Shown: positions 28,419-37,646, counted from the first letter of the stretch. The stretch is 64,000 nt of DNA from Arthrobacter silviterrae (GCF_011045165.1 NZ_JAAKZI010000014.1:37187-101186); one strand, 5' to 3'. Program-made: numbers and translations. The notes: generated from the letters alone by a model not told the origin.

Positions 28419-31400
28419 TCGGTGACCTGCTTTCCTTCGTGGCACAGCGGGCAGATGGACGGCAGGGGGCAGCCGCTGCGTTCGGTCCAGTCCGCCCCGT
28501 GGCGGGCCGGGAACGTGGCCCGGGCCATGAGCAGGGCCGCCTCCAGGACCTTGGGTGTGGCCCAGTCATCCGGGCCGGCGGCCAGGGCGGCCTGGTCCTG
28601 GGTCTTGACGGATTTCGTGCCGTCGCCCAAGGGCAGCAGGGCGGCGCCACCTGCATGCGTGGACACAATGCCGGCCGATGCGGCGACGTCGGCAAACGCC
28701 CCTGCCAGCACGGCCGCCTGGTAGCTGCCCAGCTGCGGGTGGTGCTCAATTTCCGCCCCGGTGGGTTTTGTTTTGCCTGTTTTCAGGTCAATGACCACCA
28801 GGTTTCCGTCCGCATCCGCTTCCAGCCGGTCCACCTGTCCGCGGAGCCGCGCCACCCTCTCCCCGCCGGGAATGTCCACCGAGAAGTCCACCTCCACGCC
28901 CATGAGCCTCCGGCCCTGCTGGCGGGCATCAACCACGTATTGGGCCAGCTTGCGCAGCATTTCCTGCGCGCGCCCATAGTCGGCGTCGGCCTCCCAGGAG
29001 TCCCCCATGCCCAGGGACGGCCAGCGCTTTTCCAGCTCCGCCAAGTACTCATGCCCGGCACCTTCGGGAATGTGCTCGGCGATGGAGTGGATCAGCGTGC
29101 CCAGGCTCCGGGCGAAGTCGGTGGTGGCCTCGCCGCCGGCCGCCTTCACAAACCAGTTCAGCGGGGATTTCAGCACGGCTTCCACCTTGGACGGGGAGAC
29201 GGTGACGGGTTCGCCGTCGGCCACAATGGGGGCCTGGGAGCTCAGCGGCAGCAGCCCCCACCAGTCCGACGGCGAGGCCCCGGGAACGTTCTCGGAGGCC
29301 AGCATGGCCAGGATCCGGGCGGATTCGGGCTCGGCATGCATTTCCGATTCCTGGCGCAGCTCCGCCACGAGCGAGCGCAGCGTCATGGGCCGCGGCACCT
29401 GTTCCACGGGGCGGACCGGGTACTGGGATTCGCCGCCGGAGTCCGTCACGGGCAGGTACGGGGCCGCAAGGTCCAGGAACTGCGACGGCTGGAGGTCGTG
29501 CCCCGTGGCCGCCGTGAGGATCAGCTGGCGCCCGGCACGGGAGATGGCGGCGGCGAAGCTGCGCAGCTCGTCATAGCGGATTTCTCGCAGCCGCGCGGCA
29601 GGGTCGACCTGCGCGGCCACGGCGGGGCCGCGCTCCAGTACGTCCACGAGGAACTGGCTGCCCAGCATTTCCCCGCGCAGCCGGGTGTTCGGCCACACGC
29701 CTTCCTGGAGCCCGGCCACAATCACCACCGGCCATTCGCGGCCGGCGGCACTGGCAGGGGTCAGGATTTCCACGGCGTCGCTCCGCTGGGCGCGGGCAGC
29801 CAGCGTGTCCATGGGCAGTTCCTGGTTGAGGAGGTAGTCCAGGAACTGCTGCGGGCTGGAGCCTGGCAGCTGGTCCACGTAGCGCTCCGCCGTCTGGAAC
29901 AGGGCCATGACGGCGTCCAGGTCCCGGTCCGCCCGGATGCCCGTGGGCCCCCCGCGCAGCGCCTGCGATTCCCACGTCCCCGAACAGTCCGAGGCATCCC
30001 AGAGCGCCCACAGCACGGTTTCAGCATTCGCGCCGGGCTCCGCCACCGCATTCCGGCCCGCTGCGAGCATGGCGGCGATCCGGCCCGCGTTCTGGGCCTC
30101 CCAGCCGAGCGGGGCCAGCTTTTCCGGGTTGCCAAGCGCCTCAACCAGCAGTTCGTCGCTGGCCCGGCCGCCGCCGGAATGCAGCTCCTGCTGGCGCAGC
30201 GACTGGCGCAGGCGGCGCAGGTGCAGCGCCGTGGAGCGGCCCAGGCGCGAGGTCAGCAGCGACACGGCCAGCTCCGCATCCAGCACGGAGGGGTCCAGCG
30301 CCACGCGGAAGGCCTCCAGCAGGGGACGCACGGCGGGCTCGTCGCGGACGGGGTTTTCGGCCACCGGCACCTTGACGGGAATGCCCAGCCCGCTGAGATA
30401 GCGCTGCAGTTCCGCGAGCGCCGAGCCGGTGCGGACAATCACGGCGATCTCGCTGAGGCTGTGCCCGGCCAGGTGCTGCAGGTGCAGGATGCGTTCAGCC
30501 ACCAGCCGCAGTTCGTGGACTTCGGAGGCCACCAGGTGGGCAGTGACGCACGACGGCGGCGGGCCGGCCGCGGTGCCTTCGCCCGGCTCCGGGGCGGGGC
30601 GGGGTTCCGGGGCGGGGCCGGGTTCCGGGGCAGATGCTGTCCAGGCCAGCACGCGCGCCCGGTGCCCGCCGCGGCTTTGTGAGATGCGGTCCACGACTCC
30701 CGTCCAGGCCTTGGCCAGTTCCGGGGTCAGCCGGTGCGAGGTGGACAGGGTGAATTCGGCCACCGGCACCCCGTCCCCGGCCAGGGACTCCCGCAGCGTG
30801 CCGACGAGGTCCGGGCGGGCGCCGCGGAAGCCCTGGACCACGGTGTCCGGCGAGGCGGTGACCAGGATTTCCTTGCCGCCGCCCACCAGTGCCAGGAGCT
30901 CGTGGACGGAGCGGTTGGCTTCCTGGATGTCGTCCACCAGCACCAGTTGCAGGCGGGCACGCTCGGCCTCGAGGAATTCGGCGTCGTTGCGCAGCAGCGT
31001 GGCGGCGGCCGTGATGATCCCGGCGGGGTCGAAGGAGCCCGATTTTCCCCAGTCCACCACGTCCCGGTACTCCTGGTAGAGGGACGCTGCGGCCACCCAG
31101 TCCGGGCGTGCGTTTTCCCGGCCCAGCTCCGCCAGCTGGTCCGGGGTCACGTCATACTCGATGACGCGGTCAAAGAGCTGGCGCACCTCCTGGCGGAAGC
31201 CGCGCGTGTCGAGGGCGCCCGCGAGGTCCGGGGGCCACCCTGGCAGCCTGCCCAGGCCCATCCTGTGGCCGGCCAGCAGGTCCTTGATGATAAGGTCCTG
31301 CTCCGGCCCGCTCATGAGCCGCGGCGGGCCGTCGACGTACGGCATCCGCCCCTCCACCTTGGCCCGGCGCAGCAGGTCAAAGGCATAGGAGGACCAGGTG

Positions 31401-31732
31401 CGGGCCGGCGAGGTGCTCAGGCTGCGCGTGAGCCGGGCGCTAAAGGCATTGCGGAGCCTGGCAGCTGCCAGCCGCGACGGGGCCAGCAGGAGGGCACCTG
31501 CCGGATCAACGCCGTCGTGCTCCATGCGCTTGACGGCGGCCTCCACCAGCACCGTGGACTTGCCGGTGCCGGGCGCACCCCAGATGAGGACGGGGCCGGA
31601 GCCGGGCGCCAGGCCGATGACGGCCTGCTGGTCGGGGCTGGGGGCGGGCGCGGGAAGCTGGGACCCCGTGGGCGCCACGAGGGTCAGGCGGGGCAGGGCG
31701 TGCGGGGCGCCCTGGGTGTGTAGCGTGCTCAT
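28415..31732 (-). CDS. adnA: ATP-dependent helicase-nuclease AdnA-like
   Basis: 1105-residue partner of AdnB. It has Walker A LIWGAPGTGKSTVLVEAAV near residues 49-68, a diverged Walker B LVLVDDIQEANRS, and a C-terminal RecB-family nuclease domain with LRGQVDRLEADADGN, VVIDLKTGKTKPTG and HHPQLGSYQAAVL. Near the C-terminus CPLPSICPLCHEGKQV gives a cysteine cluster like the iron-sulfur latch of AddB/AdnA nucleases. A Pro-Glu repeat linker (APEPGPAPEPRPAPEPGEG) splits the motor near residue 380. Its ATG overlaps the upstream alkyltransferase-like gene and its TGA overlaps adnB, so all three are coupled. Confidence 0.92.
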   Translation of the reverse strand: MSTLHTQGAPHALPRLTLVAPTGSQLPAPAPSPDQQAVIGLAPGSGPVLIWGAPGTGKSTVLVEAAVKRMEHDGVDPAGALLLAPSRLAAARLRNAFSARLTRSLSTSPARTWSSYAFDLLRRAKVEGRMPYVDGPPRLMSGPEQDLIIKDLLAGHRMGLGRLPGWPPDLAGALDTRGFRQEVRQLFDRVIEYDVTPDQLAELGRENARPDWVAAASLYQEYRDVVDWGKSGSFDPAGIITAAATLLRNDAEFLEAERARLQLVLVDDIQEANRSVHELLALVGGGKEILVTASPDTVVQGFRGARPDLVGTLRESLAGDGVPVAEFTLSTSHRLTPELAKAWTGVVDRISQSRGGHRARVLAWTASAPEPGPAPEPRPAPEPGEGTAAGPPPSCVTAHLVASEVHELRLVAERILHLQHLAGHSLSEIAVIVRTGSALAELQRYLSGLGIPVKVPVAENPVRDEPAVRPLLEAFRVALDPSVLDAELAVSLLTSRLGRSTALHLRRLRQSLRQQELHSGGGRASDELLVEALGNPEKLAPLGWEAQNAGRIAAMLAAGRNAVAEPGANAETVLWALWDASDCSGTWESQALRGGPTGIRADRDLDAVMALFQTAERYVDQLPGSSPQQFLDYLLNQELPMDTLAARAQRSDAVEILTPASAAGREWPVVIVAGLQEGVWPNTRLRGEMLGSQFLVDVLERGPAVAAQVDPAARLREIRYDELRSFAAAISRAGRQLILTAATGHDLQPSQFLDLAAPYLPVTDSGGESQYPVRPVEQVPRPMTLRSLVAELRQESEMHAEPESARILAMLASENVPGASPSDWWGLLPLSSQAPIVADGEPVTVSPSKVEAVLKSPLNWFVKAAGGEATTDFARSLGTLIHSIAEHIPEGAGHEYLAELEKRWPSLGMGDSWEADADYGRAQEMLRKLAQYVVDARQQGRRLMGVEVDFSVDIPGGERVARLRGQVDRLEADADGNLVVIDLKTGKTKPTGAEIEHHPQLGSYQAAVLAGAFADVAASAGIVSTHAGGAALLPLGDGTKSVKTQDQAALAAGPDDWATPKVLEAALLMARATFPARHGADWTERSGCPLPSICPLCHEGKQVTE

Positions 31733-32166
31733 GCCTGCAGTCCATCACGGGGCACCGACATTTTTGCCGCAGGCCCCGCTTCAGGCGCCGCGGCAGGCCC
31801 GACGGCGGCATGGAGCCGGGCGGCGATGGCGTCGATGGCGTCAAATTCCGGCTCGTTCGGGTTCCAGCGGGCCAGTGCCATGTCCACGCGCCAGGACGGG
31901 TGCTCCCCGCCCGTTTCCCCACGCAGTGCCGTTGCCTCCTCGCGGTAGTGGACCAGGGCCGTGGCGTCGTGGCACACGGGAGGCAGCCCGGCGGCCCGGA
32001 TGACCCGCCACCAGGGCACCGCCGAACCGTGGTGGGACATGACCGAACCGACCTGCCGCGGCCCGCCGCTTTCCAGCAGTGCCGCAATGTCCCCGTAGGA
32101 AAGGACCTGCCCGGCCGGGATCAGCTCCACGACGTCCAGGACCGCTTCAACATACTCAGCACGCAT
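31729..32166 (-). CDS. Alkyltransferase-like (MGMT-fold) DNA-binding protein
   Basis: 145-residue protein with the O6-alkylguanine transferase DNA-binding fold: YVEAVLDVVELIPAGQVLSYGDIAALL and GSVMSHHGS. The alkyl-acceptor motif PCHR is replaced by PWWR (residues 51-54), so it cannot accept an alkyl group and belongs with the ATL proteins that flag lesions for nucleotide excision repair. Usual ATLs read PWHR; the second Trp is a further change. The start is taken as ATG 32166; an in-frame GTG 21 bases upstream overlaps a DnaA-box. ATGA overlap with adnA suggests a joint DNA-repair operon. Confidence 0.85.
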   Translation of the reverse strand: MRAEYVEAVLDVVELIPAGQVLSYGDIAALLESGGPRQVGSVMSHHGSAVPWWRVIRAAGLPPVCHDATALVHYREEATALRGETGGEHPSWRVDMALARWNPNEPEFDAIDAIAARLHAAVGPAAAPEAGPAAKMSVPRDGLQA

Positions 32167-32179
32167 GGTTCCAGCGTAG

Positions 32180-32188
32180 TTGTCCACA
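32180..32188. promoter_or_regulatory. DnaA-box sequence upstream of the repair operon
   Basis: TTGTCCACA, an exact actinobacterial-type DnaA box, lies 14 bases before the ATG of the alkyltransferase-like gene and in the short region divergent from the exonuclease gene. A single box; binding is inference. Confidence 0.45.
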
Positions 32189-32249
32189 GCGGGGCCCGCG
32201 TCACGGCCCCGGCGGCAATTGTGTCGGCCCCAGCAGGTAGCGTAAGGGC

Positions 32250-32936
32250 ATGACTAGTTGGAGCATGCACCCCCGGGCCGCGTTTGACTTGGAAACCACG
32301 GGCAAGGACCCCCGTGAGGCCAGGATTGTCACGGCGTCCATTGTCATGGTGGACGACTCCGGGGCCGTCGCGGAGACGTATGAATGGCTGGCCGACCCGG
32401 GAATGGACATCCCGGAGGAGGCCTCCGCCATCCACGGCATCACCACGGAGCACGCGCGCGAACACGGCCAGTCGGGGGATGTGGTCACGGCTGAAGTGGG
32501 TGCGGTCCTGGACACCCTGTTCAAGAACAACATCCCCGTCATCGCCTTCAACGCCAGCTATGACTTCACGGTGCTTGCCCAGGAGGCCCGCCGCCACGGG
32601 CTCGCCCAGATTGCTGCGGCACCCGTCATTGACCCCTTCATCTGCAACAAGCACGTGGACAGGTTCCGCAAGGGCAGCCGCACGCTGGTGGCCCTCTGCG
32701 AGGAATACGGCATCACGCTCGACGACGCCCACACCTCCGCCGCCGACGCCGAAGCCACGCTCCGGCTGGCCGACGCCCTCGCCGCGAAATACAGCGCCCT
32801 GCGGCTTGATGCCGCCGAGCTGCACACGGCCCAGGTGGGCTGGGCGCGCGAGCAGGCTGCCGACTTCCAGCAATATTTACGCCGTGTGAAGGACCCTGCA
32901 GCCGTCATCGAGGGCGATTGGCCCGTGCTGCCCTAG
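32250..32936 (+). CDS. DEDDh 3'-5' exonuclease (DnaQ-like)
   Basis: 228-residue exonuclease. ExoI is AAFDLETTGKD with Asp13 and Glu15, ExoII is FNASYDFTVL, and ExoIII is HTSAADAEATLR, completing the DEDDh set. The fold matches DNA polymerase III epsilon-type proofreading nucleases, here as a stand-alone enzyme of the kind used in DNA repair or RNA turnover. The ATG at 32250 has TAAGGG just upstream. Divergent from the alkyltransferase-like/adnAB operon, which fits a repair role. Confidence 0.9.
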   Translation: MTSWSMHPRAAFDLETTGKDPREARIVTASIVMVDDSGAVAETYEWLADPGMDIPEEASAIHGITTEHAREHGQSGDVVTAEVGAVLDTLFKNNIPVIAFNASYDFTVLAQEARRHGLAQIAAAPVIDPFICNKHVDRFRKGSRTLVALCEEYGITLDDAHTSAADAEATLRLADALAAKYSALRLDAAELHTAQVGWAREQAADFQQYLRRVKDPAAVIEGDWPVLP

Positions 32937-33269
32937 TAAGATGCGGACCGCGGCACCGCCATGAGCTAAATCACACAGGCAATTCACAGCCTCCACTGCC
33001 CCGCACCCACGCCGCTCCTGCGGCGTTCGGACCGCTTTGCCCGGACCTCGGTCCACTCTGCGCCCGCATCATCCCCCACAGCTTCGGCAAATCGCACTTT
33101 TATGACGCACTTGTTCGCCCCCGCCATCCTGGGCGTCCGGATGACATAATTTAGTTTCGTGGGTTGAGATCTGCTATGAAGCTTCACCGGATTCACCGTG
33201 CACTCCCCACACCTGTGAAACCCTCCCGCGCATCTACGGGTCGGGCACGTCTATGAAAGTGATTGCTTG
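32937..33269 (+). other. Intergenic region upstream of the ABC transporter operon
   Basis: 333 bases without a convincing gene. It holds an extended -10-like TGACATAAT at 33142-33150, which would leave a leader of about 110 bases before the lipoprotein gene, but no matching -35. A 26-codon ORF from ATG 33175 (MKLHRIHRALPTPV...) ends at 33255 without a strong ribosome site. No clear operator palindrome or terminator is visible. Confidence 0.4.
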
Positions 33270-34223
33270 ATGAAGAATTCAGCCCTGAAGTGGCTCACCA
33301 CCGTGCCGGTCGCCGTCGCACTGGCGTTTTCCCTGGCGGCCTGCGGCGGCGCCGCAACCACCGGCAGCTCGGCCAAGTCCACCGACGCCCTGGCCGGCGC
33401 CGACCAGCAGCACACCAGCAAGTACACCACCGAGTCGGTCACGGCGCTGGACAAGATTGACACCAGCAAGCTGGGGCTGATCACCCCCGGCACCCTGAAG
33501 GTTGGCACGCTCTCCGACGCCCCGCCGAACATCTTCATCGACAAGGACGGCAAGTTCACCGGCTACGACAACGAGCTGCTGCGCGCCATGGCCGGCAAGC
33601 TGGGGCTCAAGATTGAGTTTGCCTCCACCAAGTTCCAGGCACTGCTGAGCCAGGTCAAGAACAAGCAGTTCGACGTCGGCTCCTCCTCGATCTCCACCAC
33701 GGACGCCCGGCGCCAGACTGTTGCCTTCACCAACGGCTACGATTTCGGCTACATGGCGCTGGTGACCAAGGATGACGCCAAGGTCCAGACCTTCGCCGGG
33801 CTGAAGGCCGGGATGCGCATTGGCGTGGTTTCGGGCAGCGTGCAGGAAGACTACGTCAAGAACACCCTGGGCATCGACCCGGTTGCGTTCCCTGATTACA
33901 ACACCGTGTTTGCCAGCCTGAAGAGCGGCCAGGTTGACGCCTGGGTGGCCCCGTCCCAGCAGGCCACGGGCCAGGTCAAGCCGGGCGACGGCACCAAGAT
34001 CGTGGAAAAGAAGCTCAACACCCAGAACTTCACCGCGTACGCCGTGGCCACCGACAACAAGCCGCTGATGGACGCACTGAACTCGGCCCTGGACGCCGTC
34101 ATTGCCGACGGCACGTGGACCAAGCTGACCTCACAGTGGTACACGGACCGCACCACCGCCGCCCAGCAGACCCCCGAAGGCTGGAAGCCGGGCAGCAAGT
34201 CCGTCAAGATCCCGGCCAAGTAG
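33270..34223 (+). CDS. Amino-acid ABC transporter substrate-binding lipoprotein
   Basis: 317-residue extracytoplasmic solute receptor of the family 3 (polar amino acid) type. A lipoprotein signal with lipobox SLAAC puts the acylated cysteine at residue 25. The mature protein begins with a Ser/Thr-rich linker, and the ligand-binding lobes show GTLKVGTLSDAPPNIFIDKDGKFTGYDNELLRAMAGKLGL, the classical opening. ATG 33270 is chosen over an adjacent TTG; the ribosome site is weak (GAAAGTGA). First gene of a three-gene import operon. Confidence 0.93.
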   Translation: MKNSALKWLTTVPVAVALAFSLAACGGAATTGSSAKSTDALAGADQQHTSKYTTESVTALDKIDTSKLGLITPGTLKVGTLSDAPPNIFIDKDGKFTGYDNELLRAMAGKLGLKIEFASTKFQALLSQVKNKQFDVGSSSISTTDARRQTVAFTNGYDFGYMALVTKDDAKVQTFAGLKAGMRIGVVSGSVQEDYVKNTLGIDPVAFPDYNTVFASLKSGQVDAWVAPSQQATGQVKPGDGTKIVEKKLNTQNFTAYAVATDNKPLMDALNSALDAVIADGTWTKLTSQWYTDRTTAAQQTPEGWKPGSKSVKIPAK

Positions 34224-34253
34224 AGACCGGCCAGAAAGAAGTAGCGGGTCCAC

Positions 34254-35015
34254 ATGGATTACTTGAACCGACTCGGCGAGACGTTCCTTGACTGGAAACA
34301 GATCGCCGAGGTCCTGCCCAGCCTGTTTGCCGTAGGCCTGCCCAACACGGTGGTCCTGGCCTTGGCCTCCGGTGCCATTGGCACCGTCCTGGGGCTGATC
34401 CTGGCACTCATGGGCATCTCCCGTAATCTCGTGGCCCGGTGGGCCGCCCGGGCGTACACGGATGTGTTCCGTGGACTCCCGGCGGTCCTGACCATCCTGG
34501 TGATCGGCCTGGGCTTTGGCCCGATTTTCCGTGAACTGACGGGAAGCAACAGCCCCTACCCCATGGGCGTGGCCGCCCTGTCGCTCATGGCGGCGGCCTA
34601 CATTGGCGAGATTTTCCGCTCCGGCATCCAGAGCGTGGACAAGGGCCAGCTGGAGGCCGCCCGGGCGCTGGGCTTCGGCTACGGCGCCTCCATGCGCTCC
34701 ATCGTGGTCCCGCAGGGCATCCGGCGGGTTCTGCCGGCCCTCATGAACCAGTTCATTTCCCTCATCAAGGACTCCTCCCTGGTGTTCACCCTGGGCCTCC
34801 TCTCCTCCGAACGGGAGCTTTTTCAGATCGGCCAGGATGCGGCGGCCCGCAGCGGCAACCTCTCCCCCTACGTTGCGGCGGCCATCTTTTACCTGGCGCT
34901 GACCATCCCGCTGACCCACCTGGTCAACTACATCGACAACCGCCTGCGCACGGGCAACAAGCCGAAGGAACCTGACACGGCGGCCGCCGTCGTCGGGAAG
35001 GGAGCATCTGCATGA
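34254..35015 (+). CDS. Amino-acid ABC transporter permease
   Basis: 253-residue membrane permease of the His/Glu/Gln/Arg family. TM segments include [27 protein letters not shown] and [19 protein letters not shown]. The EAA loop reads [43 protein letters not shown], the coupling site for the ATPase. It starts 30 bases after the lipoprotein gene and overlaps the ATPase gene by ATGA. Confidence 0.94.
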   Translation: MDYLNRLGETFLDWKQIAEVLPSLFAVGLPNTVVLALASGAIGTVLGLILALMGISRNLVARWAARAYTDVFRGLPAVLTILVIGLGFGPIFRELTGSNSPYPMGVAALSLMAAAYIGEIFRSGIQSVDKGQLEAARALGFGYGASMRSIVVPQGIRRVLPALMNQFISLIKDSSLVFTLGLLSSERELFQIGQDAAARSGNLSPYVAAAIFYLALTIPLTHLVNYIDNRLRTGNKPKEPDTAAAVVGKGASA

Positions 35016-35749
35016 GCAAGTTTGACCCCGGGTCCCTGACCGCCAAGGGCGTCCACCTGTCCTTCGGTTCCAACCACGTGCTGCGGGGCATTGACCTGCA
35101 TGTGCCCCAGGGGACCACCGCGTCCGTGATCGGCCCGTCCGGTTCGGGCAAGTCCACCCTGCTGCGCGTCATGAACCGGCTGATCGAACCCGATGCCGGC
35201 GACATCCTTTTGGACGGCAAGTCGGTGCTGCAGGACAGCCCGGACGAACTCCGCCGGCGCATCGGCATGGTGTTCCAGCAGTTCAACCTGTTCCCCCACA
35301 AGACCGTGGTGGAAAACGTGGCGTTCGCGCTCCGCCGGCTCCGCAAGCTCCCCAAGGACCAGGCCCGCGCCAAGGCCCTGGAGCAGCTGGACATGGTGGG
35401 GCTGAAGCACAAGGCGGACGTGCGCCCGGGCAACCTCTCCGGCGGGCAGCAGCAGCGCGTGGCCATTGCGCGCGCCCTGGCCATGGAGCCGGAGGTCATG
35501 TTCTTTGACGAGGCCACCTCCGCCCTGGACCCGGAACTGGTCAAGGGCGTCCTGGCGCTCATGACGGACCTCTCCAAGGGCGGCATGACCATGGTGGTGG
35601 TGACGCACGAAATGGGCTTCTCCCGCAACGTCTCCGACACCGTCACGTTCATGGACGGCGGCGTGGTGGTGGAAACCGGCCCGCCCGATCAGCTCTTCAC
35701 CGAGCCGAGGACCGACCGGCTCAAGGGCTTCCTCTCCGACGTCCTCTAA
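35012..35749 (+). CDS. Amino-acid ABC transporter ATP-binding protein
   Basis: 245-residue nucleotide-binding subunit. Walker A is [10 protein letters not shown]-loop [10 protein letters not shown], signature [16 protein letters not shown], Walker [15 protein letters not shown] and H-loop [10 protein letters not shown]. The FNLFPHKTV and [11 protein letters not shown] sequences are typical of the polar amino-acid (GlnQ/GltL) group. Its stop is followed 16 bases later by a long perfect inverted repeat that could terminate the operon. Confidence 0.95.
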   Translation: MSKFDPGSLTAKGVHLSFGSNHVLRGIDLHVPQGTTASVIGPSGSGKSTLLRVMNRLIEPDAGDILLDGKSVLQDSPDELRRRIGMVFQQFNLFPHKTVVENVAFALRRLRKLPKDQARAKALEQLDMVGLKHKADVRPGNLSGGQQQRVAIARALAMEPEVMFFDEATSALDPELVKGVLALMTDLSKGGMTMVVVTHEMGFSRNVSDTVTFMDGGVVVETGPPDQLFTEPRTDRLKGFLSDVL

Positions 35750-35765
35750 TTCCCGCCCGGGCTTC

Positions 35766-35830
35766 CGTCGACATTGGAGATAACCACCTCCGCCGACGTT
35801 GGGGTTGGGTGGTTATCTCCAATGTCGACG
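35766..35830. repeat. Perfect 23-bp inverted repeat element, possible terminator
   Basis: Left arm 35766-35788 (CGTCGACATTGGAGATAACC plus ACC) and right arm 35808-35830 are exact reverse complements around a 19-base loop. A truncated extra copy of the arm end, TCCAATGTCGACGGGCCC, follows at about 35838-35855. It lies between the ABC operon and the GH3 gene. The core TTGGAGATAACCACCTCC also occurs inside hemD and, with one mismatch, inside adnB. Confidence 0.9.
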
Positions 35831-35909
35831 GGCCCTATCCAATGTCGACGGGCCCGATGCGGAGTAGAATTTCCGGCTATAGATTCCTTCTAGCCAAGCC
35901 GAGTGCGCC

Positions 35910-37088
35910 ATGCACCACCAGCCCAGGCACGCCCCCTTCAAGACCATGGCGCTCGTTGCGGCCCTGCTCGCCGCAACCCCGCTCCTGGGTGCGGCGCCTG
36001 CCCAAGCCGGCCTGGCCGGCGTCGTGCCGTTGTCTGCCAGCACGGCGGCGCTGACTCCAGCCCAGCACCTTGCCCAGATGACGATGGGCCAGCGCGTGGG
36101 CCAGCTTTTCATGGTGGCAGCCAATGCCACCGGGGCCAGCCAGGCCACCATGAACGTGCTCAGCTGGGACCATGTGGGCAACGTCTACCTGGCCGGGCGC
36201 AGCTATGCCGGGATCAGTGCGACGGCGGCAGTGGTGCACCGGATGACGGGCACCGTGTCTGCGGCCACCACGGACAATGAGTACATGCTGGTGGCCACCG
36301 ACCAGGAGGGCGGCTACGTCCAGGTCCTCAATGGCCCCGGCTTCTCCAGAATTCCGACGGCGCTGTCCCAGGGCACGCTCTTCGCGTCCACGCTGGCGGC
36401 GGATGCCAGAAACTGGGGAAACCAACTGCGGTGGGCAGGCGTCAAGGTTGACCTCGCCCCTGTTTTAGACACGGTCACCCAGGCCTTTGCGCCCTACAAC
36501 GCGCCAATCGGATACTTCCAGCGCGAATACGGGTACACGCCGCAGGCCGTCTCCGCCAAGGGCAATGCCTTCCTGGCCGGGATCAGGGCCGGGTACGTCA
36601 TGCCAACGGCCAAGCACTTCCCGGGGCTGGGGCGTGTCACGGGCAATACGGACGTGACAGGCAACGTCCACGACACCCAGACCACCATCAACGATCCCGA
36701 CCTGCTGCCGTTCAGGACCGCCATTGCCGGGGGCGTGCGCTACATCATGGTCTCCAGCGCCTACTACGACAGGATCGATGCCCGGCCCGGCAAGATCGCG
36801 CCGTTCTCCACCATTGTCATGCGCACCATGCTCCGCTCGCAGCTCGGCTTTACGGGAGTCATTGTTTCCGACGACCTGTGCAACGCCGCGCAACTGTCCC
36901 CGTGGAGCTGGGGCGTGCGGGCCAACAACTTCTTCAACGCCGGCGGCACCATGCTCCTGTGCGCCAACCCCAACGCCATCCCCTACATGTACGGCGCGGT
37001 CCTGGCGCTGGCCCGCGCCAACCCCGCCTTTGCCGCCGAGATCAATGCCGCGGCGCTGAAAGTGCTCACGGTGAAGGCGGGCGGCTAG
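35910..37088 (+). CDS. Secreted glycoside hydrolase family 3 protein (NagZ-like)
   Basis: 392-residue protein with a Sec-type signal (KTMALVAALLAATPLLGAAPAQA, cleavage near residue 33). The GH3 core includes ATDQEGGYVQVL, KVDLAPVLD, AKHFPGLGRVTGNTD (residues 234-248) and the nucleophile region GVIVSDDL with Asp321/Asp322. The GH3 motif and length fit beta-N-acetylhexosaminidases of the NagZ type, although cytoplasmic NagZ lacks a signal peptide; a peptidoglycan or chitin fragment substrate is inferred. No good ribosome site precedes ATG 35910, and a TAGAAT box about 45 bases upstream could be its -10. Confidence 0.88.
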   Translation: MHHQPRHAPFKTMALVAALLAATPLLGAAPAQAGLAGVVPLSASTAALTPAQHLAQMTMGQRVGQLFMVAANATGASQATMNVLSWDHVGNVYLAGRSYAGISATAAVVHRMTGTVSAATTDNEYMLVATDQEGGYVQVLNGPGFSRIPTALSQGTLFASTLAADARNWGNQLRWAGVKVDLAPVLDTVTQAFAPYNAPIGYFQREYGYTPQAVSAKGNAFLAGIRAGYVMPTAKHFPGLGRVTGNTDVTGNVHDTQTTINDPDLLPFRTAIAGGVRYIMVSSAYYDRIDARPGKIAPFSTIVMRTMLRSQLGFTGVIVSDDLCNAAQLSPWSWGVRANNFFNAGGTMLLCANPNAIPYMYGAVLALARANPAFAAEINAAALKVLTVKAGG

Positions 37089-37097
37089 GCTGGCAGC

Positions 37098-37646
37098 GTG
37101 AATGATTCGCCGCGGGTAGTGGCCGTGCACCGGGACAGGGAACACCGTTTTGGCAAGCCGCTGGCTGCCGCCATAGAGCTTCTGGAAGGGCTTGGCGTGG
37201 CAGGGGATGCCCACTGCGGCAGGACCGTCCAGCACCGGTCCCGGGTGCGTGCTGACCCGGCCCAGCCGAACCTGCGCCAGGTCCACCTCATGCACGGGGA
37301 ACTTTTCGACTGGCTGGCAGGCAGGGGCTTCACGGTGGATCCGGGCGCCCTGGGGGAGAACATCACCACCTCCGGGCTTGACGTGCTGACCCTGCCGCGC
37401 GGCACTCTGCTGCACATCGGGGGCCGCGCCGTGGTTGAAGTGACAGGACTGCGAAACCCCTGTTCCCAGATTGAGGACTTCCAGCCGGGCCTCCTGAAGG
37501 AGCTGGTCGGGAGGAACGACGACGGCGGCATCGTGCGGCGGGCGGGAATCATGGGCGTGGTGCTCCAGGGCGGGCCCGTCCGCGCAGGTGACTGCATCGC
37601 CGTCGAGCTTCCCGAAGAGCCTTGGCAGGCGCTGGACCGCGTTTAG
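37098..37646 (+). CDS. MOSC domain-containing protein
   Basis: 182-residue protein of the molybdenum cofactor sulfurase C-terminal (MOSC) family. It shows VAGDAHCGRTVQHRSRV, RQVHLMHGELFDWLAGRGF, PGALGENITTSGLDVLTLPRGTLLHIG and VEVTGLRNPCSQIEDF, with the conserved cysteine in RNPC. The family includes cofactor-sulfur carriers and the YiiM N-hydroxylated-base reductase type, which this resembles more closely. GTG start ten bases after the GH3 stop. It converges with hemL. Confidence 0.88.
   Translation: MNDSPRVVAVHRDREHRFGKPLAAAIELLEGLGVAGDAHCGRTVQHRSRVRADPAQPNLRQVHLMHGELFDWLAGRGFTVDPGALGENITTSGLDVLTLPRGTLLHIGGRAVVEVTGLRNPCSQIEDFQPGLLKELVGRNDDGGIVRRAGIMGVVLQGGPVRAGDCIAVELPEEPWQALDRV

Noticed and set aside
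32918..33154. 78-codon frame between the exonuclease and the ABC operon
   Set aside because: Overlaps the exonuclease end, has no ribosome site and reads as random Arg/Pro/His-rich sequence typical of non-coding high-GC frames.
34131..34919. 262-codon minus-strand frame opposite the permease gene
   Set aside because: Gln/Gly/His-rich composition of an antisense shadow; the plus strand encodes a complete permease with the EAA loop.
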